Virus record (IMG/VR): IMGVR_UViG_3300010334_000343
Coordinates: 1 to 20,916 of that record
Strand: one strand, 5' to 3'
DNA length: 20,916 nt
Origin: a virus
The translations under genes were made by a program, and so were the position numbers. The notes below the pieces were generated by a model that saw nothing but the letters and a program-made list of their open reading frames with translations, had not been told where the DNA came from and did not search any database. Positions 1-8,394 of this stretch are shown one piece after another. Each line of letters begins with the position of its first letter. The stretch's first letter is position 1.

Positions 1-421
1 GGGCGAGATGGGCCCGCCCAAGCCCGGCCTTCTGACTGGTGCAAAGAACATGGTGACGAGCCTGTACAACAAGGGCAAGGAGAAGTTGTTCGGCCAGAAG
101 ATGGCAGAGGGCGAGATGGGCCCGCCCAAGCCCAAGATCCTGGATGTGGCGAAAATCAGGGCGATGGACATGTACAACAAGGGCAAGGAGAAACTGCTCA
201 GCCAGAAGATGGCAGAGGGCGAGATGGGCCCGCCCAAGCCCGGCTTGCTAGACAAGGCGAAGGGCAAGGCGATGGACTTGTACGGCAAGGGCAAGGAGAA
301 GCTGTTCGGCCAGAAGATGGCCGAGGGCGAGATGGGCCCGCCAAGGCCGGGTCTCTTGGACAAGGCCAAGGGCAAGGCTGCGGACTTGTACGGCAAGGGC
401 AAGGAGAAGCTGTTCGGGAAG
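1..421 (+). repeat. 108-bp in-frame tandem repeat, four copies visible
   Basis: Units begin at the ATG codons at 8, 116, 224 and 332, exactly 108 bases apart, and encode 36 residues each. The second copy is the most diverged (PKPKILDVAKIRAM). The third and fourth are nearly identical over LLDKAKGKA. The array is already running at base 1, so more copies probably lie upstream. Each junction carries the same GAGGGCGAG-ATG string. Confidence 0.9.
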
Positions 422-1825
422 GACGCTGGATCCACGGTGGAGTCGGCATCGAAAGCGGACGCCAAGGCTCCTGGGAGCATGGAGACATTCAAAGAAAAGA
501 TGAAGAACATAGCCGAGGGGATCAAGGAGTTCTCGGGCACCAAAGTTCTCGCTGGGGCCTTGAACTTAATCCCATCGTCTATAGGCCTCACCGCGATGGT
601 TCCAGGCTCATACGGGGCCCGAATGCTCGAGAAACTGGACGGCGAACGCCTGAAGACATCTCTACAGGGGCTGGGGAAAGGCGTGTCTTCCTTGGGTACT
701 GGGAAGGTCTTTGCGGGTGCTCTGGCGATGCTGGCCGTGGGAGTGGCCTCTCTGGGACTAATCCCCGCAATACCCATGTTTGCATTGCTTGGGATGGTCG
801 GGCCTCTCGTGCAGAGCGGGCTAAAGGCGTTGAGCAAGGGGCTGTCGGTGTTCGGCAAGGCAGCGGCGAACCCGTACACATGGCTCGGAGTCGCGTTGCT
901 CGGGGCCCTGAACGTGGTGATGATCCCTCTGGCTTACGCCATAAATCTCCTTGCGCCTGCCATAGCGGCTTTCGGAAACGTGATCAAGTCCGCCTTCGAA
1001 GGGGCGGGCTCTCTTCTGAAGGCCGCCGGCGAGAGTATAGGAATGATATTGAAGGAAGTAAGCATGTCCAAGGCCTTGGCACTTGGGGCCGTGGGGTTGG
1101 GGATAGCGTCTCTGGGCGCCGCCATGATTGCATTCGCGACCGGAGGTGCCGTGGCAAGCTGGATCGGATACTTCGGAGGCGACGGAGTTTTCACGCAAAT
1201 CATGGGACTTGCGGCGATGGGTCCGAACCTGAAGATGGCCGCGGACGCGATAGGCATGCTCGGAACTGCCTTCCAGAACTTCGCGGCCAACAAGGGAGGC
1301 GGCTGGTCGGAATGGTTCGCGGGCAGCGACGGCGTGATAGAGGGGTTCAAGAAACTTTCGGAGGTTGGGACGCCGCAGTTCATCGCCACGGCGGACGCGA
1401 TACACAAGGCGGCAGATGGACTCGAGAAGATGCAGGGCATGAATGCCGTCGCCACTGCGGAGGGGATGACATCATCTGCCCCCACGGCGGACGTGGAACC
1501 CGTTCATCTTCGTGACATAACCGGCTCCATACTGCGAGAAAGAGCGGGATCCGGGGGATCCAAGCTCCAGAGCGACGAGTTGACCCGTATGGAGGAGACC
1601 GCCTACAAGCAGGTGGAGGAACTTGAACAGATAAGACAGGGAATAAACGAGCTAGTTTCATTGATGAGGCCGAAGGGTTCGGTCGTAGGGTCCGCTGGCG
1701 AGGCGGCCCCGGGACACACGAAGGACCCTAGGAGGCCTCTGCACGCGGTCAGGTTCGGGAAGATGAAGTACGGCAAGGTCGGCGGCCTGGCCAACAGGGG
1801 CTTTGTGAACAACGGAGAGGTGTAA
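1..1825 (+). CDS. Tail tape-measure-like protein, 5' end outside window
   Basis: The reading frame is already open at base 1, so the start lies upstream and about 607 C-terminal residues are visible. They begin with four tandem 36-residue Lys/Gly-rich helical repeats, each starting MGPPKP or a close variant and ending GKGKEKLFG. Four long hydrophobic, Ala/Gly/Leu-rich helical stretches follow, at roughly bases 540-640, 700-850, 890-1000 and 1070-1190. A short charged helix (DELTRMEETAYKQVEELEQI) and a basic tail close the protein. Long hydrophobic helices between charged coiled-coil parts are typical of phage tape-measure proteins, which fill the tail tube, set its length and can enter the host membrane. 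The place directly before the baseplate genes fits this role. The family call is inferred from composition and position, since no signature motif is present. A membrane-active virion protein is the main alternative. Confidence 0.62.
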   Translation, partial: GEMGPPKPGLLTGAKNMVTSLYNKGKEKLFGQKMAEGEMGPPKPKILDVAKIRAMDMYNKGKEKLLSQKMAEGEMGPPKPGLLDKAKGKAMDLYGKGKEKLFGQKMAEGEMGPPRPGLLDKAKGKAADLYGKGKEKLFGKDAGSTVESASKADAKAPGSMETFKEKMKNIAEGIKEFSGTKVLAGALNLIPSSIGLTAMVPGSYGARMLEKLDGERLKTSLQGLGKGVSSLGTGKVFAGALAMLAVGVASLGLIPAIPMFALLGMVGPLVQSGLKALSKGLSVFGKAAANPYTWLGVALLGALNVVMIPLAYAINLLAPAIAAFGNVIKSAFEGAGSLLKAAGESIGMILKEVSMSKALALGAVGLGIASLGAAMIAFATGGAVASWIGYFGGDGVFTQIMGLAAMGPNLKMAADAIGMLGTAFQNFAANKGGGWSEWFAGSDGVIEGFKKLSEVGTPQFIATADAIHKAADGLEKMQGMNAVATAEGMTSSAPTADVEPVHLRDITGSILRERAGSGGSKLQSDELTRMEETAYKQVEELEQIRQGINELVSLMRPKGSVVGSAGEAAPGHTKDPRRPLHAVRFGKMKYGKVGGLANRGFVNNGEV

Positions 1826-1826
1826 T

Positions 1827-2372
1827 ATGCCAGCTGCAACGAGGATGGGTGGGGCCCTAGTGCCCATCAAAGACTGCTATGTGACCATACCGAACGAGGG
1901 CGAAGAATTCAATCTGGAGTTCAAGGTGCTGCCCGACATAAGCGACTCTAAGACGGCGAGCTACAACGACGAGTCCGTGATCGGAAGGGCGTCTCCTCTC
2001 AAGACGTACTCGCAGTCCGACAATCGCACGATATCCCTGACCATACACATGGTTGTGTCCAGCGCGGAGGACGTGGACTACAACCTGTCCGCCATGCGGG
2101 CCATACAGAGCGCGGTCTACCCCAGAAAGGGACACAACGGGGCTCCGTTCGTCCCGCCACCTGTGTGCAGGATGAAGTGCGGCAGGCTTCTCACCGAGGG
2201 GGAGGAGTTGTGCGTGATACTCAAGAGCTACACCGTGAAGTTCCCCACGGAGATAGCGTGGGACGAGTCTTCGTACGCCCCGTATAAGTTCGACATAGAC
2301 ACCCAGTGGGATGTGGTGTACACGAGCGCCGACCTTCCTGGGCAAGAGAGAATTTTCACTTCGGGGAGATGA
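1827..2372 (+). CDS. Tail tube/baseplate junction protein (CIS-tube-like)
   Basis: This 181-residue protein starts at an ATG one base after the preceding stop, with GGAGAGG six bases upstream. It is beta-rich, with the pattern EFNLEFKVLPDISDSKTASY, then GRASPLKTYSQSDNRTISL and a LTIHMVV strand. A conserved-looking middle (NLSAMRAIQSAVYP, then PPPVCRMKCGRLL) and a WDESSYAPYKFDIDTQWDVV end follow. In contractile injection systems and phages, proteins with this kind of 'peptide-strand, GR-P, sought-after beta strand' layout join the tail tube to the baseplate hub and sit just upstream of a LysM/gp53-type gene, as here. The assignment rests on pattern and gene order only, so the exact family is uncertain. 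It could also be described as an uncharacterised baseplate protein. Confidence 0.55.
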   Translation: MPAATRMGGALVPIKDCYVTIPNEGEEFNLEFKVLPDISDSKTASYNDESVIGRASPLKTYSQSDNRTISLTIHMVVSSAEDVDYNLSAMRAIQSAVYPRKGHNGAPFVPPPVCRMKCGRLLTEGEELCVILKSYTVKFPTEIAWDESSYAPYKFDIDTQWDVVYTSADLPGQERIFTSGR

Positions 2373-2374
2373 CG

Positions 2375-2701
2375 ATGGCGAATAGAATAGAGTACACAGA
2401 CATTACTCCGGCAGAGTTCGTTACGAGGCTGAGCAGGTATTCCGAAAGCAAAGTGGTTTACTATTCAGACAACAGGATAATAACTTTTGAGACCTACAAG
2501 AGAAAGAAGTACGAGTCTTCTGCCCGCGATCAGGTTGCAGTCATAACGCCCGGCATGGAATATCGTCCAGACCTCATGTCCTTCGACAAGTACGGAGCTC
2601 CTGATTTCTGGTGGAAGATCATGGAGGCCAACAGCATGAAGGACGTCACAGAATTCAAGGCGGGCACCACGATAGTTCTTCCGGAGAACATCTATGGCTG
2701 A
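2375..2701 (+). CDS. gp53-like baseplate wedge protein (LysM-like)
   Basis: The protein has 108 residues. The ATG at 2375 is chosen because GGGGAG (2363-2368) stands six bases before it. The in-frame ATG at 2369, which overlaps the previous stop, would be too close to that site. The C-terminal half reads RPDLMSFDKYGAPDFWWKI, then MEANSMKDVTEFKAGTTIVL and a final PENIYG. The 'YG-x-P-x-WW-x-I-x-x-AN ... G-T-x-I-x-[LI]-P' pattern is characteristic of gp53/LysM-like tail proteins that help hold baseplate wedges around the hub. The gene overlaps the hub gene by eight bases, which suggests translational coupling. The N-terminal half (ITPAEFVTRLSRY) is less recognisable. Confidence 0.75.
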   Translation: MANRIEYTDITPAEFVTRLSRYSESKVVYYSDNRIITFETYKRKKYESSARDQVAVITPGMEYRPDLMSFDKYGAPDFWWKIMEANSMKDVTEFKAGTTIVLPENIYG

Positions 2702-4220
2702 AACCAATTGCCTGGCGGGTTGCATCTCGAATTATCTCTGCGGCACCCCCGACCTTCCCGGCCCCGGCGGGCAGCAGGCCGAAAGTTTCGCCCCGTGGTG
2801 TTGGATCACGCTGGGTGTCGGAACCGACAAGATAACCGTTGGGAACGAATCTTACGAAGGCGACCCCAACGCAGCCTGCATCAAGTCCCTAGAGGTGGGC
2901 TGGACCGACACCCCGTCCATGAAATGCGAGATAGTCGACGAAAAGGGCGGAACGCTTCAGGCGGTCGCCAACGCCGTCAGGAAGTGCATCAAGCTCAATA
3001 TCGGGAAGGGAGCCATTTGCGAATTTCAGTTCGGCTGGATTTTGACAACTTGCAGCGGGGGCGCAAAGTCTAGCCATGTGCTGCCGTCAAAAACATTTCA
3101 GCTGCTCATAAACCAACTAGATGTGAGCTACAGCGAAGGAAAGATAAAGTACACAATTGAAGGAACGGCTTTAGACAAAGAGACAGAAGTTTCAAGGCAG
3201 AGAAAAACAATAGGTGACGACTCCAAGTTTGTAAAAATAGAAGACGCAATAAACAATCTTTGTTCTCAAGAGCCCACCTTCAATGTCAGGTATGTAGAAC
3301 TCACCCCTGACGGGAAGTTAAAGGACGTCAAATTCAACTGGGTTCCTAACGGCGAGATAAAGGCCGTCTGGCAGTCGGACAATCTGAATAGAATATCGAT
3401 CATAACTCATTGGCTGTCCTCTTTCAGAATAAAGGACGGGAAGTGCGACAAGGGCGTCGTCATCTACTTCAACCCGCAGAAGCCGGACGAACTCATCATA
3501 ATGAAGGATCCGTCTCCCGGACCCGACGAGTCCAGAGTTTGCTCCGGGAAGAACGCCAACAGCGAATGGGGACCGTTGGGGACATTCATAGTTAATGGCG
3601 GAAAATGCAGTAGCGTCATAGAATTCACGCCCACGATGAATGTGATAAACGCAATCAGCAGCATGGCCGCGGGCGGAGGCACATCTGGGCCGAACAAATC
3701 CACCAATCAACATGCCGAAGATAGAAGGTGTTACAACCAGAATTCCCAAGGAGCAGACGCCGGCACGCAGCTTCAGGCCACAATCACGCAGCAGGCGCTG
3801 GAAAGCTATGGAACTAAAACCGCCAACGAACAGGCCTTCAAGTCCGAGATAGCCCACCACAAGGCCTCTCTTGTGACCGCCGTGCAGAACCCCGGGGTGT
3901 CAGCCCAACTGAAGATACTGGGGAATCCAGACGCTAGATTTCTAAACTGGGGAGCCAATCGTTACCTTTCCATAGTTGTGATAAATCCTTACCACATAAG
4001 GGGATCTGGAAAGTGCGGGGATTGGCTTGCCTACCCTGTGTGCAACGAGCTGTTCACGAACAGACTTTGGATGGCCAAGAGTATAAATCACTCAATCACC
4101 ACGGGAAGCTACACTACCACAATAGAAGCGGTCCTCGCGGGCGATGTGCAGATATCTGCGGGCGAGCCTCTTGGCGGAAATGGTGGCGGAGGACCTAATG
4201 TAGAGAATCATTGTGAGTAA
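2694..4220 (+). CDS. Baseplate hub protein (gp27/gpD-like), Cys-rich
   Basis: The protein has 508 residues. Its ATG lies inside the end of the gp53-like gene, with GGAG seven bases upstream. The N-terminal half looks like the beta-barrel of tail hub proteins (KSLEVGWTDTPSMKCEIVDE, then ICEFQFGWI). The C-terminal part contains AQLKILGNPDARFLNWGANR and a late LWMAKSINHSITTGSYTTTI, the 'I-x-x-[ST]-x-H-x-I-x-x-G-x-Y-x-T' motif typical of gp27/late-control-D hub proteins. The hub forms the trimeric end of the tail tube and carries the spike encoded next. About 17 cysteines are present, several in a short N-terminal cluster (NCLAGCISNYLC), which is unusual for this family. A low-complexity linker (AAGGGTSGPNKSTNQ) splits the C-terminal half. 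Confidence 0.75.
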   Translation: MAETNCLAGCISNYLCGTPDLPGPGGQQAESFAPWCWITLGVGTDKITVGNESYEGDPNAACIKSLEVGWTDTPSMKCEIVDEKGGTLQAVANAVRKCIKLNIGKGAICEFQFGWILTTCSGGAKSSHVLPSKTFQLLINQLDVSYSEGKIKYTIEGTALDKETEVSRQRKTIGDDSKFVKIEDAINNLCSQEPTFNVRYVELTPDGKLKDVKFNWVPNGEIKAVWQSDNLNRISIITHWLSSFRIKDGKCDKGVVIYFNPQKPDELIIMKDPSPGPDESRVCSGKNANSEWGPLGTFIVNGGKCSSVIEFTPTMNVINAISSMAAGGGTSGPNKSTNQHAEDRRCYNQNSQGADAGTQLQATITQQALESYGTKTANEQAFKSEIAHHKASLVTAVQNPGVSAQLKILGNPDARFLNWGANRYLSIVVINPYHIRGSGKCGDWLAYPVCNELFTNRLWMAKSINHSITTGSYTTTIEAVLAGDVQISAGEPLGGNGGGGPNVENHCE

Positions 4221-4223
4221 AAA

Positions 4224-6383
4224 ATGGCACAGAACATAACAAGAAGCGCAAATCTTTCTCTGCCTGAAACAGTTCAGGTCGTGGAGCAGAGGCTCGCCCA
4301 GATGGAGGAGAGATTCTCCGAGATGGGATACGGGGTGAAGAGCCTGGTCCAGAGCGAGATCAGCACAAACTGGCACACGCCTGCGCAGGAGGACACGATC
4401 TACGGAATGCATACGGCCATATGCATTGACACCATAGACATCTACAAGCAGGGCAGGGTCAGGTACTTCAGCCCCCTCCAGCATTCGCCGAATTCGGAGG
4501 TGAAGTCTCTGCCATGGGCTTGGCCCATCTCGAATCAGGGTGGCTTCGATGACTGCGGTTGCACCTGGGTGCCACCGGCGGGATCGAAGTTGTGTCTCAT
4601 ATTCGAGGCCGGCAACAGGCAGTGGCCTTACTACCTGGGGACCACATGGGACAGGGACAGGGCCGAGGGCTGGGGGTACCCGATCCCGGAGTACGAGAAG
4701 ATACACAGGGGCCACAGGGGAGGATATCTCGTCGGCAAGGACGAGAGTCAGGTCTTCCCCCCGTGGAACACGGAGAACTACAACGGACTGGACATCGACT
4801 CCGTAAACGACTTTGAGAACGACCCAGAGGCCAAGAACAAGATCACGTATCCGAACATATACGGATGGAAGACGCCACAGAAGCACATGATCAAGATGGT
4901 CGATGGGAATTACAAGTGTAACTTCCGTTGGCAGAGGCTGGAGATCAAGTCGGCCCAGGGCAATCACCTGATATTCAAGGACGACCGCGTACACCCCGCC
5001 GCCCAGTGGGCCCACCCAGATTGCGGTTGCGGAACCGGGGATGTCTCGAAGTGCAACGAGGGCGACGAGCCCATAGAGAAGGTCGAAAACTGTCCCGTGG
5101 ACGCACAGGGGGACAACTCGCCGATCGCGCCGACTGTGATGATGATCGGGAGCGGTTCTGCCCCGCCGCCGAGCAGTGAAAGCGGGAGTTCCGAGGGGCA
5201 GTGCGCGAACCCATACTTCAAGCACAGAAGTGAGTGCAGGCCTTACTCTGGGCCTGGCAACCCGCAGAACAACAGGGTGGACAAGACCACCCTCCCGCAG
5301 GCCGGGATACAGATGACCTCGCTCAGTGGCCACACCTTCTGGATGGATGATTCGGTCAGCGAGCCCAAGGGCAAGAACAATTGGGAGAACGGCGTCATGC
5401 CGTTCGACTACGGTTGCGACGAGGTGTTCAAGGGAAGGACCGTTTGGAAGTCGGCCCATGGCCACCAGATCATGATGAGCGACGTCGAACCCGACGGCAT
5501 TCCCAAGGGAAGAAATTCGGAGAACTTCATACGCCTTCTTACGGCCACGGGCAACAGGATCGAGCTCAACGACGACACCGAGTCCAACTCTTGCCTGGCC
5601 GGCCCCCGAAGGGGCATCGAACTGCACAGCACTTCGAACCACATAATACAGATGATCGACGAGAACAACGATCACTGCAATCTGAACCGCCGTGAGGGCA
5701 TGGCCCCTTCTAGCAAAGCCACCAACGCCTTCGTGAGGATACGAACCGGCTACGGACTAGAGATGATGATGGCCGACGACAACCACCAGGAGGACACGCA
5801 GAAGCAGTACATCCAGATCACCGCTCCGCAGAAGGACGCTTGCTGTGGCCCCCACTTCATTCGCATGCAGGAGAGCGACTACTGCGGCTACATATGGGTT
5901 CGAGCAGGAGGCGACTACGTATGCATGACGGAGGGCGACCACATGACGATCGTCGGCACTGGCGCCACTACGCCGAAGGACGACTTCTGCAAGGGAGGGT
6001 GCCTCGGCCCGAGGAACTGGTTTACGGCGGTCTCCAAGCATTCAATACACTGGACTTGCAACTTCTACTTCAACAAGGCAGAGATATCGGCTTTCATGGC
6101 CGACAGGATCATACTTTTGATGGCGGGCAAGGATTGTCCGCCACCGCCTGATTCTGAAACCCAAGAGTGCGGGCCGTGCTTGGGGAGCGTGGTGACGCTG
6201 ATCAGCGATCCCAAGACAGGCGCGGCCAAGCTGGTGGCCAGCGACAGGGTGTTCGCCTCGGCATCATTGGAGGCAAGATGCGTAACGCAGTTCGACCTTT
6301 CCCCGACCGCCAGCTGCGGAACCCCGAACTGTCCGCCCCCTGGCAAGGGCAACACTTCACCTTCTTATCCGGGAGAGGCCTGA
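4224..6383 (+). CDS. Baseplate central spike (gp5/VgrG-like OB fold), no lysozyme
   Basis: The protein has 719 residues. A short coiled coil (about residues 12-45, VVEQRLAQMEERFSEM) leads into an OB fold (about 62-145) with PWAWPISNQGGFDDCGCTWV, PPAGSKLCLIFEAG and WPYYLGT, the usual gp5/VgrG signature. From about residue 215 on, short strand motifs recur: IKSAQGNHLIFKDD, SLSGHTFWMDD, KSAHGHQIMMSD, TATGNRIELNDD and TSNHIIQMIDE. These are the repeats expected of a trimeric beta-prism or beta-helix needle. No lysozyme domain lies between the OB fold and the needle, unlike T4 gp5. The protein has about 27 cysteines, including CC and C-x-C pairs. It should sit at the tip of the tail and pierce the cell envelope. 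The ribosome site is weak (GTGAG). Confidence 0.82.
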   Translation: MAQNITRSANLSLPETVQVVEQRLAQMEERFSEMGYGVKSLVQSEISTNWHTPAQEDTIYGMHTAICIDTIDIYKQGRVRYFSPLQHSPNSEVKSLPWAWPISNQGGFDDCGCTWVPPAGSKLCLIFEAGNRQWPYYLGTTWDRDRAEGWGYPIPEYEKIHRGHRGGYLVGKDESQVFPPWNTENYNGLDIDSVNDFENDPEAKNKITYPNIYGWKTPQKHMIKMVDGNYKCNFRWQRLEIKSAQGNHLIFKDDRVHPAAQWAHPDCGCGTGDVSKCNEGDEPIEKVENCPVDAQGDNSPIAPTVMMIGSGSAPPPSSESGSSEGQCANPYFKHRSECRPYSGPGNPQNNRVDKTTLPQAGIQMTSLSGHTFWMDDSVSEPKGKNNWENGVMPFDYGCDEVFKGRTVWKSAHGHQIMMSDVEPDGIPKGRNSENFIRLLTATGNRIELNDDTESNSCLAGPRRGIELHSTSNHIIQMIDENNDHCNLNRREGMAPSSKATNAFVRIRTGYGLEMMMADDNHQEDTQKQYIQITAPQKDACCGPHFIRMQESDYCGYIWVRAGGDYVCMTEGDHMTIVGTGATTPKDDFCKGGCLGPRNWFTAVSKHSIHWTCNFYFNKAEISAFMADRIILLMAGKDCPPPPDSETQECGPCLGSVVTLISDPKTGAAKLVASDRVFASASLEARCVTQFDLSPTASCGTPNCPPPGKGNTSPSYPGEA

Positions 6384-6385
6384 TC

Positions 6386-6808
6386 ATGGACTTCAGAGGA
6401 GCGCCGTATCCGATAACAAAGCATCCGCGCGGGCTTTTGAGAACCCAAAGGGGGGCCAACCAGGTTAAATCAGACCTTCTGTGCCTGCTTCTTACGGAGC
6501 CGGGCGAGCGGGTCATGCTCCCCACCTTCGGAACCCCACTCAAACAGTTCTTTTTCGAGCAAAACGACTCTGTTATTGTCGAGAGAGTCAGGGAGGCGAT
6601 AGCCAATTCCATCAGGACTTGGGAGCCTCGGATTGCCGTGACCGCCATAGACGTGACGAACTCATCGTCCGACATGAGGGACTCCCTAAGCCCCTTGGAG
6701 AGCGGCGATAGTACGGGCCATGTGCTGATGATCAGGATAATGTTCACGGACTTCAACGACATTCGTAGCGTCCAAGAACTCAAGTTGGAAATACCCCTTG
6801 GAGGTTGA
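6386..6808 (+). CDS. gp25-like baseplate wedge protein
   Basis: The protein has 140 residues. The ATG at 6386 is chosen because GGGAGAGG (6371-6378) lies seven bases upstream and the frame further up only overlaps the spike gene. The protein opens with RGAPYPITKHPRGLLRTQ and carries the family core LLTEPGERVMLPTFGTPL at residues 35-52, followed by a helix containing VERVREAIANSIRTWEPRI. The 'L-T-x-x-G-E-R-x-x-x-P-x-F-G' stretch is diagnostic of the GPW/gp25 family (PF04965), a conserved wedge component that contacts the sheath and gp6-type proteins. The length is normal for the family. It ends four bases before the next gene's ribosome-binding region is complete, as is usual in a tight operon. 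Confidence 0.9.
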   Translation: MDFRGAPYPITKHPRGLLRTQRGANQVKSDLLCLLLTEPGERVMLPTFGTPLKQFFFEQNDSVIVERVREAIANSIRTWEPRIAVTAIDVTNSSSDMRDSLSPLESGDSTGHVLMIRIMFTDFNDIRSVQELKLEIPLGG

Positions 6809-6810
6809 CG

Positions 6811-8385
6811 ATGCCAGATAATTGCCCGTTTGAAGTGACGCCATTCGCCAGGTCGAACCCTGTTAAGATCGACAAGATCCTGAGCCTCAACTACACGAAC
6901 CAGGACTTCTGGTCGCTCAAGACCAGGCTGGTGGAGTTCATCAGGGAGCGCTTCGGAGACCAGGGGAGCGTGCTTCCCAACACATTCAACGACCTCGTCG
7001 AGGGCTCCATAGCGATCATGCTGATGGAGAACTGGGCGTTCATCGGCGACATGCTCTCATTCAAGATGGACCAGATGGTGAACGAGCTTTTCGTGGACAC
7101 GGTCACGGAGCCGGACAACGCCTTCAGGCTGTGCCGTCTTGTGGGCTTCAACCCCACGCCGCCCATCCCATCCACATCCATGTGGACGGCAACGCTGAAC
7201 TCCGTGCTTGATTCAGACATCGAGTTGAACACGCCGATAGCCATCGAGACGGCCACGGAGGACGGGCTACTGACCATAGAGCTATTCGCCGCCGACTCCC
7301 GCGGCAAGCCGCTGTTCGGCCAAAACATAGTCATACCGGCTGGCTCGTTCTCCAACACCTCCGTGGTGGGCGTGGAGGGGAAGACCTTCGTCGACAACTA
7401 CACGGGCACGGGCCAGACGCTCCAGAGCTACCCGACAACCAAGGATTCCGTCATCTACGATTCAATAAACGTCAGGATAGACGGGGTTCTGTGGGATAGG
7501 GTCGACTACTTCAGCGACTCCCAGCCCAGAAGAGAGTATAGAGTCGAGTTTGACTCCTCCTACAGGGCATACATCATGTTCGGCAACAACAAGGCCGGAC
7601 TCAGCCCTCCGACCGGAGCCCAGATACAGGTTGAAGGGCGTCAAGGCGGCGGCGTCGTAGGCAACATAGTCACCGGGTACGTGGAGACGCAGATTCAGGC
7701 AAGGGTGTTCGGAATAACCGGCGGCATACCCGTAACCCTTCGCAACTACACCCGCGGAGAGAACGGCTACAACGGGGACACTGTAGAGGACATAAGGAGA
7801 AAACTGCCCCTCTACCTTCGCACACAGGACAGGGCGGTGACCGGCCTCGATTACAAGACCCTGACCGACCAATTCGTCACCCCGTTCAACGGCCAGATCG
7901 GCAAGAGCACGGCCGTACTACGCAACCACGGATGCGCAGGCAATGTGGTCGACATATACATACTGGCTCGGGAAGGGTCTTCCGGCCTGGCCCGAGCCAG
8001 CGACAATCTCAAGATGGAACTGTCGGACATGCTGGAACTCAAGAAGATGGTCACGGACTATGTTTGCCTCAAGGACGGGGTGGTGCTGGAAGCCGATGTC
8101 TCCATAGAGGTCAAGCTCTCCAGAATAAACAAGAAGTTCGAGCAGGAGATAAGGACGGACATAGAGAACAAGGTCGATGAATTCTTCGCCCTTCCCAACT
8201 GGGAGTACGGCAGGGAGTTGAGAGAGGGAGACCTCGTGAAGACCCTTGCCGCGATCAAGCAAGCAGAGGGATTCGACATAGTTTTCACGACCGACGACGA
8301 GGGTAACTCTGGCGGCCTTGTGACCGCAAGGTTTTTCGAGATTGTTCGCCCAAGCCGGGTGGAAATATCATTCATGTACCAGTGA
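6811..8385 (+). CDS. Baseplate J/gp6-like wedge protein
   Basis: The protein has 524 residues. The ATG at 6811 has GGAGG (6800-6804) six bases upstream. The in-frame TTG at 6805 would abut the ribosome site and is less likely. The N-terminal part has the helical FNDLVEGSIAIMLMENWAF motif and TEPDNAFRLCRLVGFNP, typical of gp6/BaseplateJ proteins, where early segments dimerise around the hub. The BaseplateJ core is visible around residues 315-352 (GENGYNGDTVEDIRRKLPL, then TGLDYKTL). The C-terminal part has an alpha/beta fold with VVLEADVSIEVKLSRINKKF. The protein forms the ring linking wedges in contractile baseplates, and its position between gp25-like and gpI-like genes is the normal one. 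No abnormal feature was seen. Confidence 0.88.
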   Translation: MPDNCPFEVTPFARSNPVKIDKILSLNYTNQDFWSLKTRLVEFIRERFGDQGSVLPNTFNDLVEGSIAIMLMENWAFIGDMLSFKMDQMVNELFVDTVTEPDNAFRLCRLVGFNPTPPIPSTSMWTATLNSVLDSDIELNTPIAIETATEDGLLTIELFAADSRGKPLFGQNIVIPAGSFSNTSVVGVEGKTFVDNYTGTGQTLQSYPTTKDSVIYDSINVRIDGVLWDRVDYFSDSQPRREYRVEFDSSYRAYIMFGNNKAGLSPPTGAQIQVEGRQGGGVVGNIVTGYVETQIQARVFGITGGIPVTLRNYTRGENGYNGDTVEDIRRKLPLYLRTQDRAVTGLDYKTLTDQFVTPFNGQIGKSTAVLRNHGCAGNVVDIYILAREGSSGLARASDNLKMELSDMLELKKMVTDYVCLKDGVVLEADVSIEVKLSRINKKFEQEIRTDIENKVDEFFALPNWEYGRELREGDLVKTLAAIKQAEGFDIVFTTDDEGNSGGLVTARFFEIVRPSRVEISFMYQ

Positions 8386-8394
8386 GGAGCCATT

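Noticed and set aside
4082-4089. TATAAATC, one base off a T4-type late promoter
   Set aside because: It encodes part of the conserved S-I-N-H motif of the hub protein, and no similar element precedes other genes.
4092-5675. Minus-strand open frame of 527 residues
   Set aside because: It lies fully opposite the hub end and spike gene, has no recognisable motif, and its openness follows from G/C-rich codon positions of the spike gene.
4224-6383. Lysozyme domain in the spike
   Set aside because: The region after the OB fold shows short beta repeats with Cys/Gly-rich linkers and no lysozyme-type sequence or catalytic Glu/Asp pattern.
6805-6810. TTG at 6805 as start of the gp6-like gene
   Set aside because: It directly follows GGAGG with no spacing. 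The in-frame ATG at 6811 has proper spacing.
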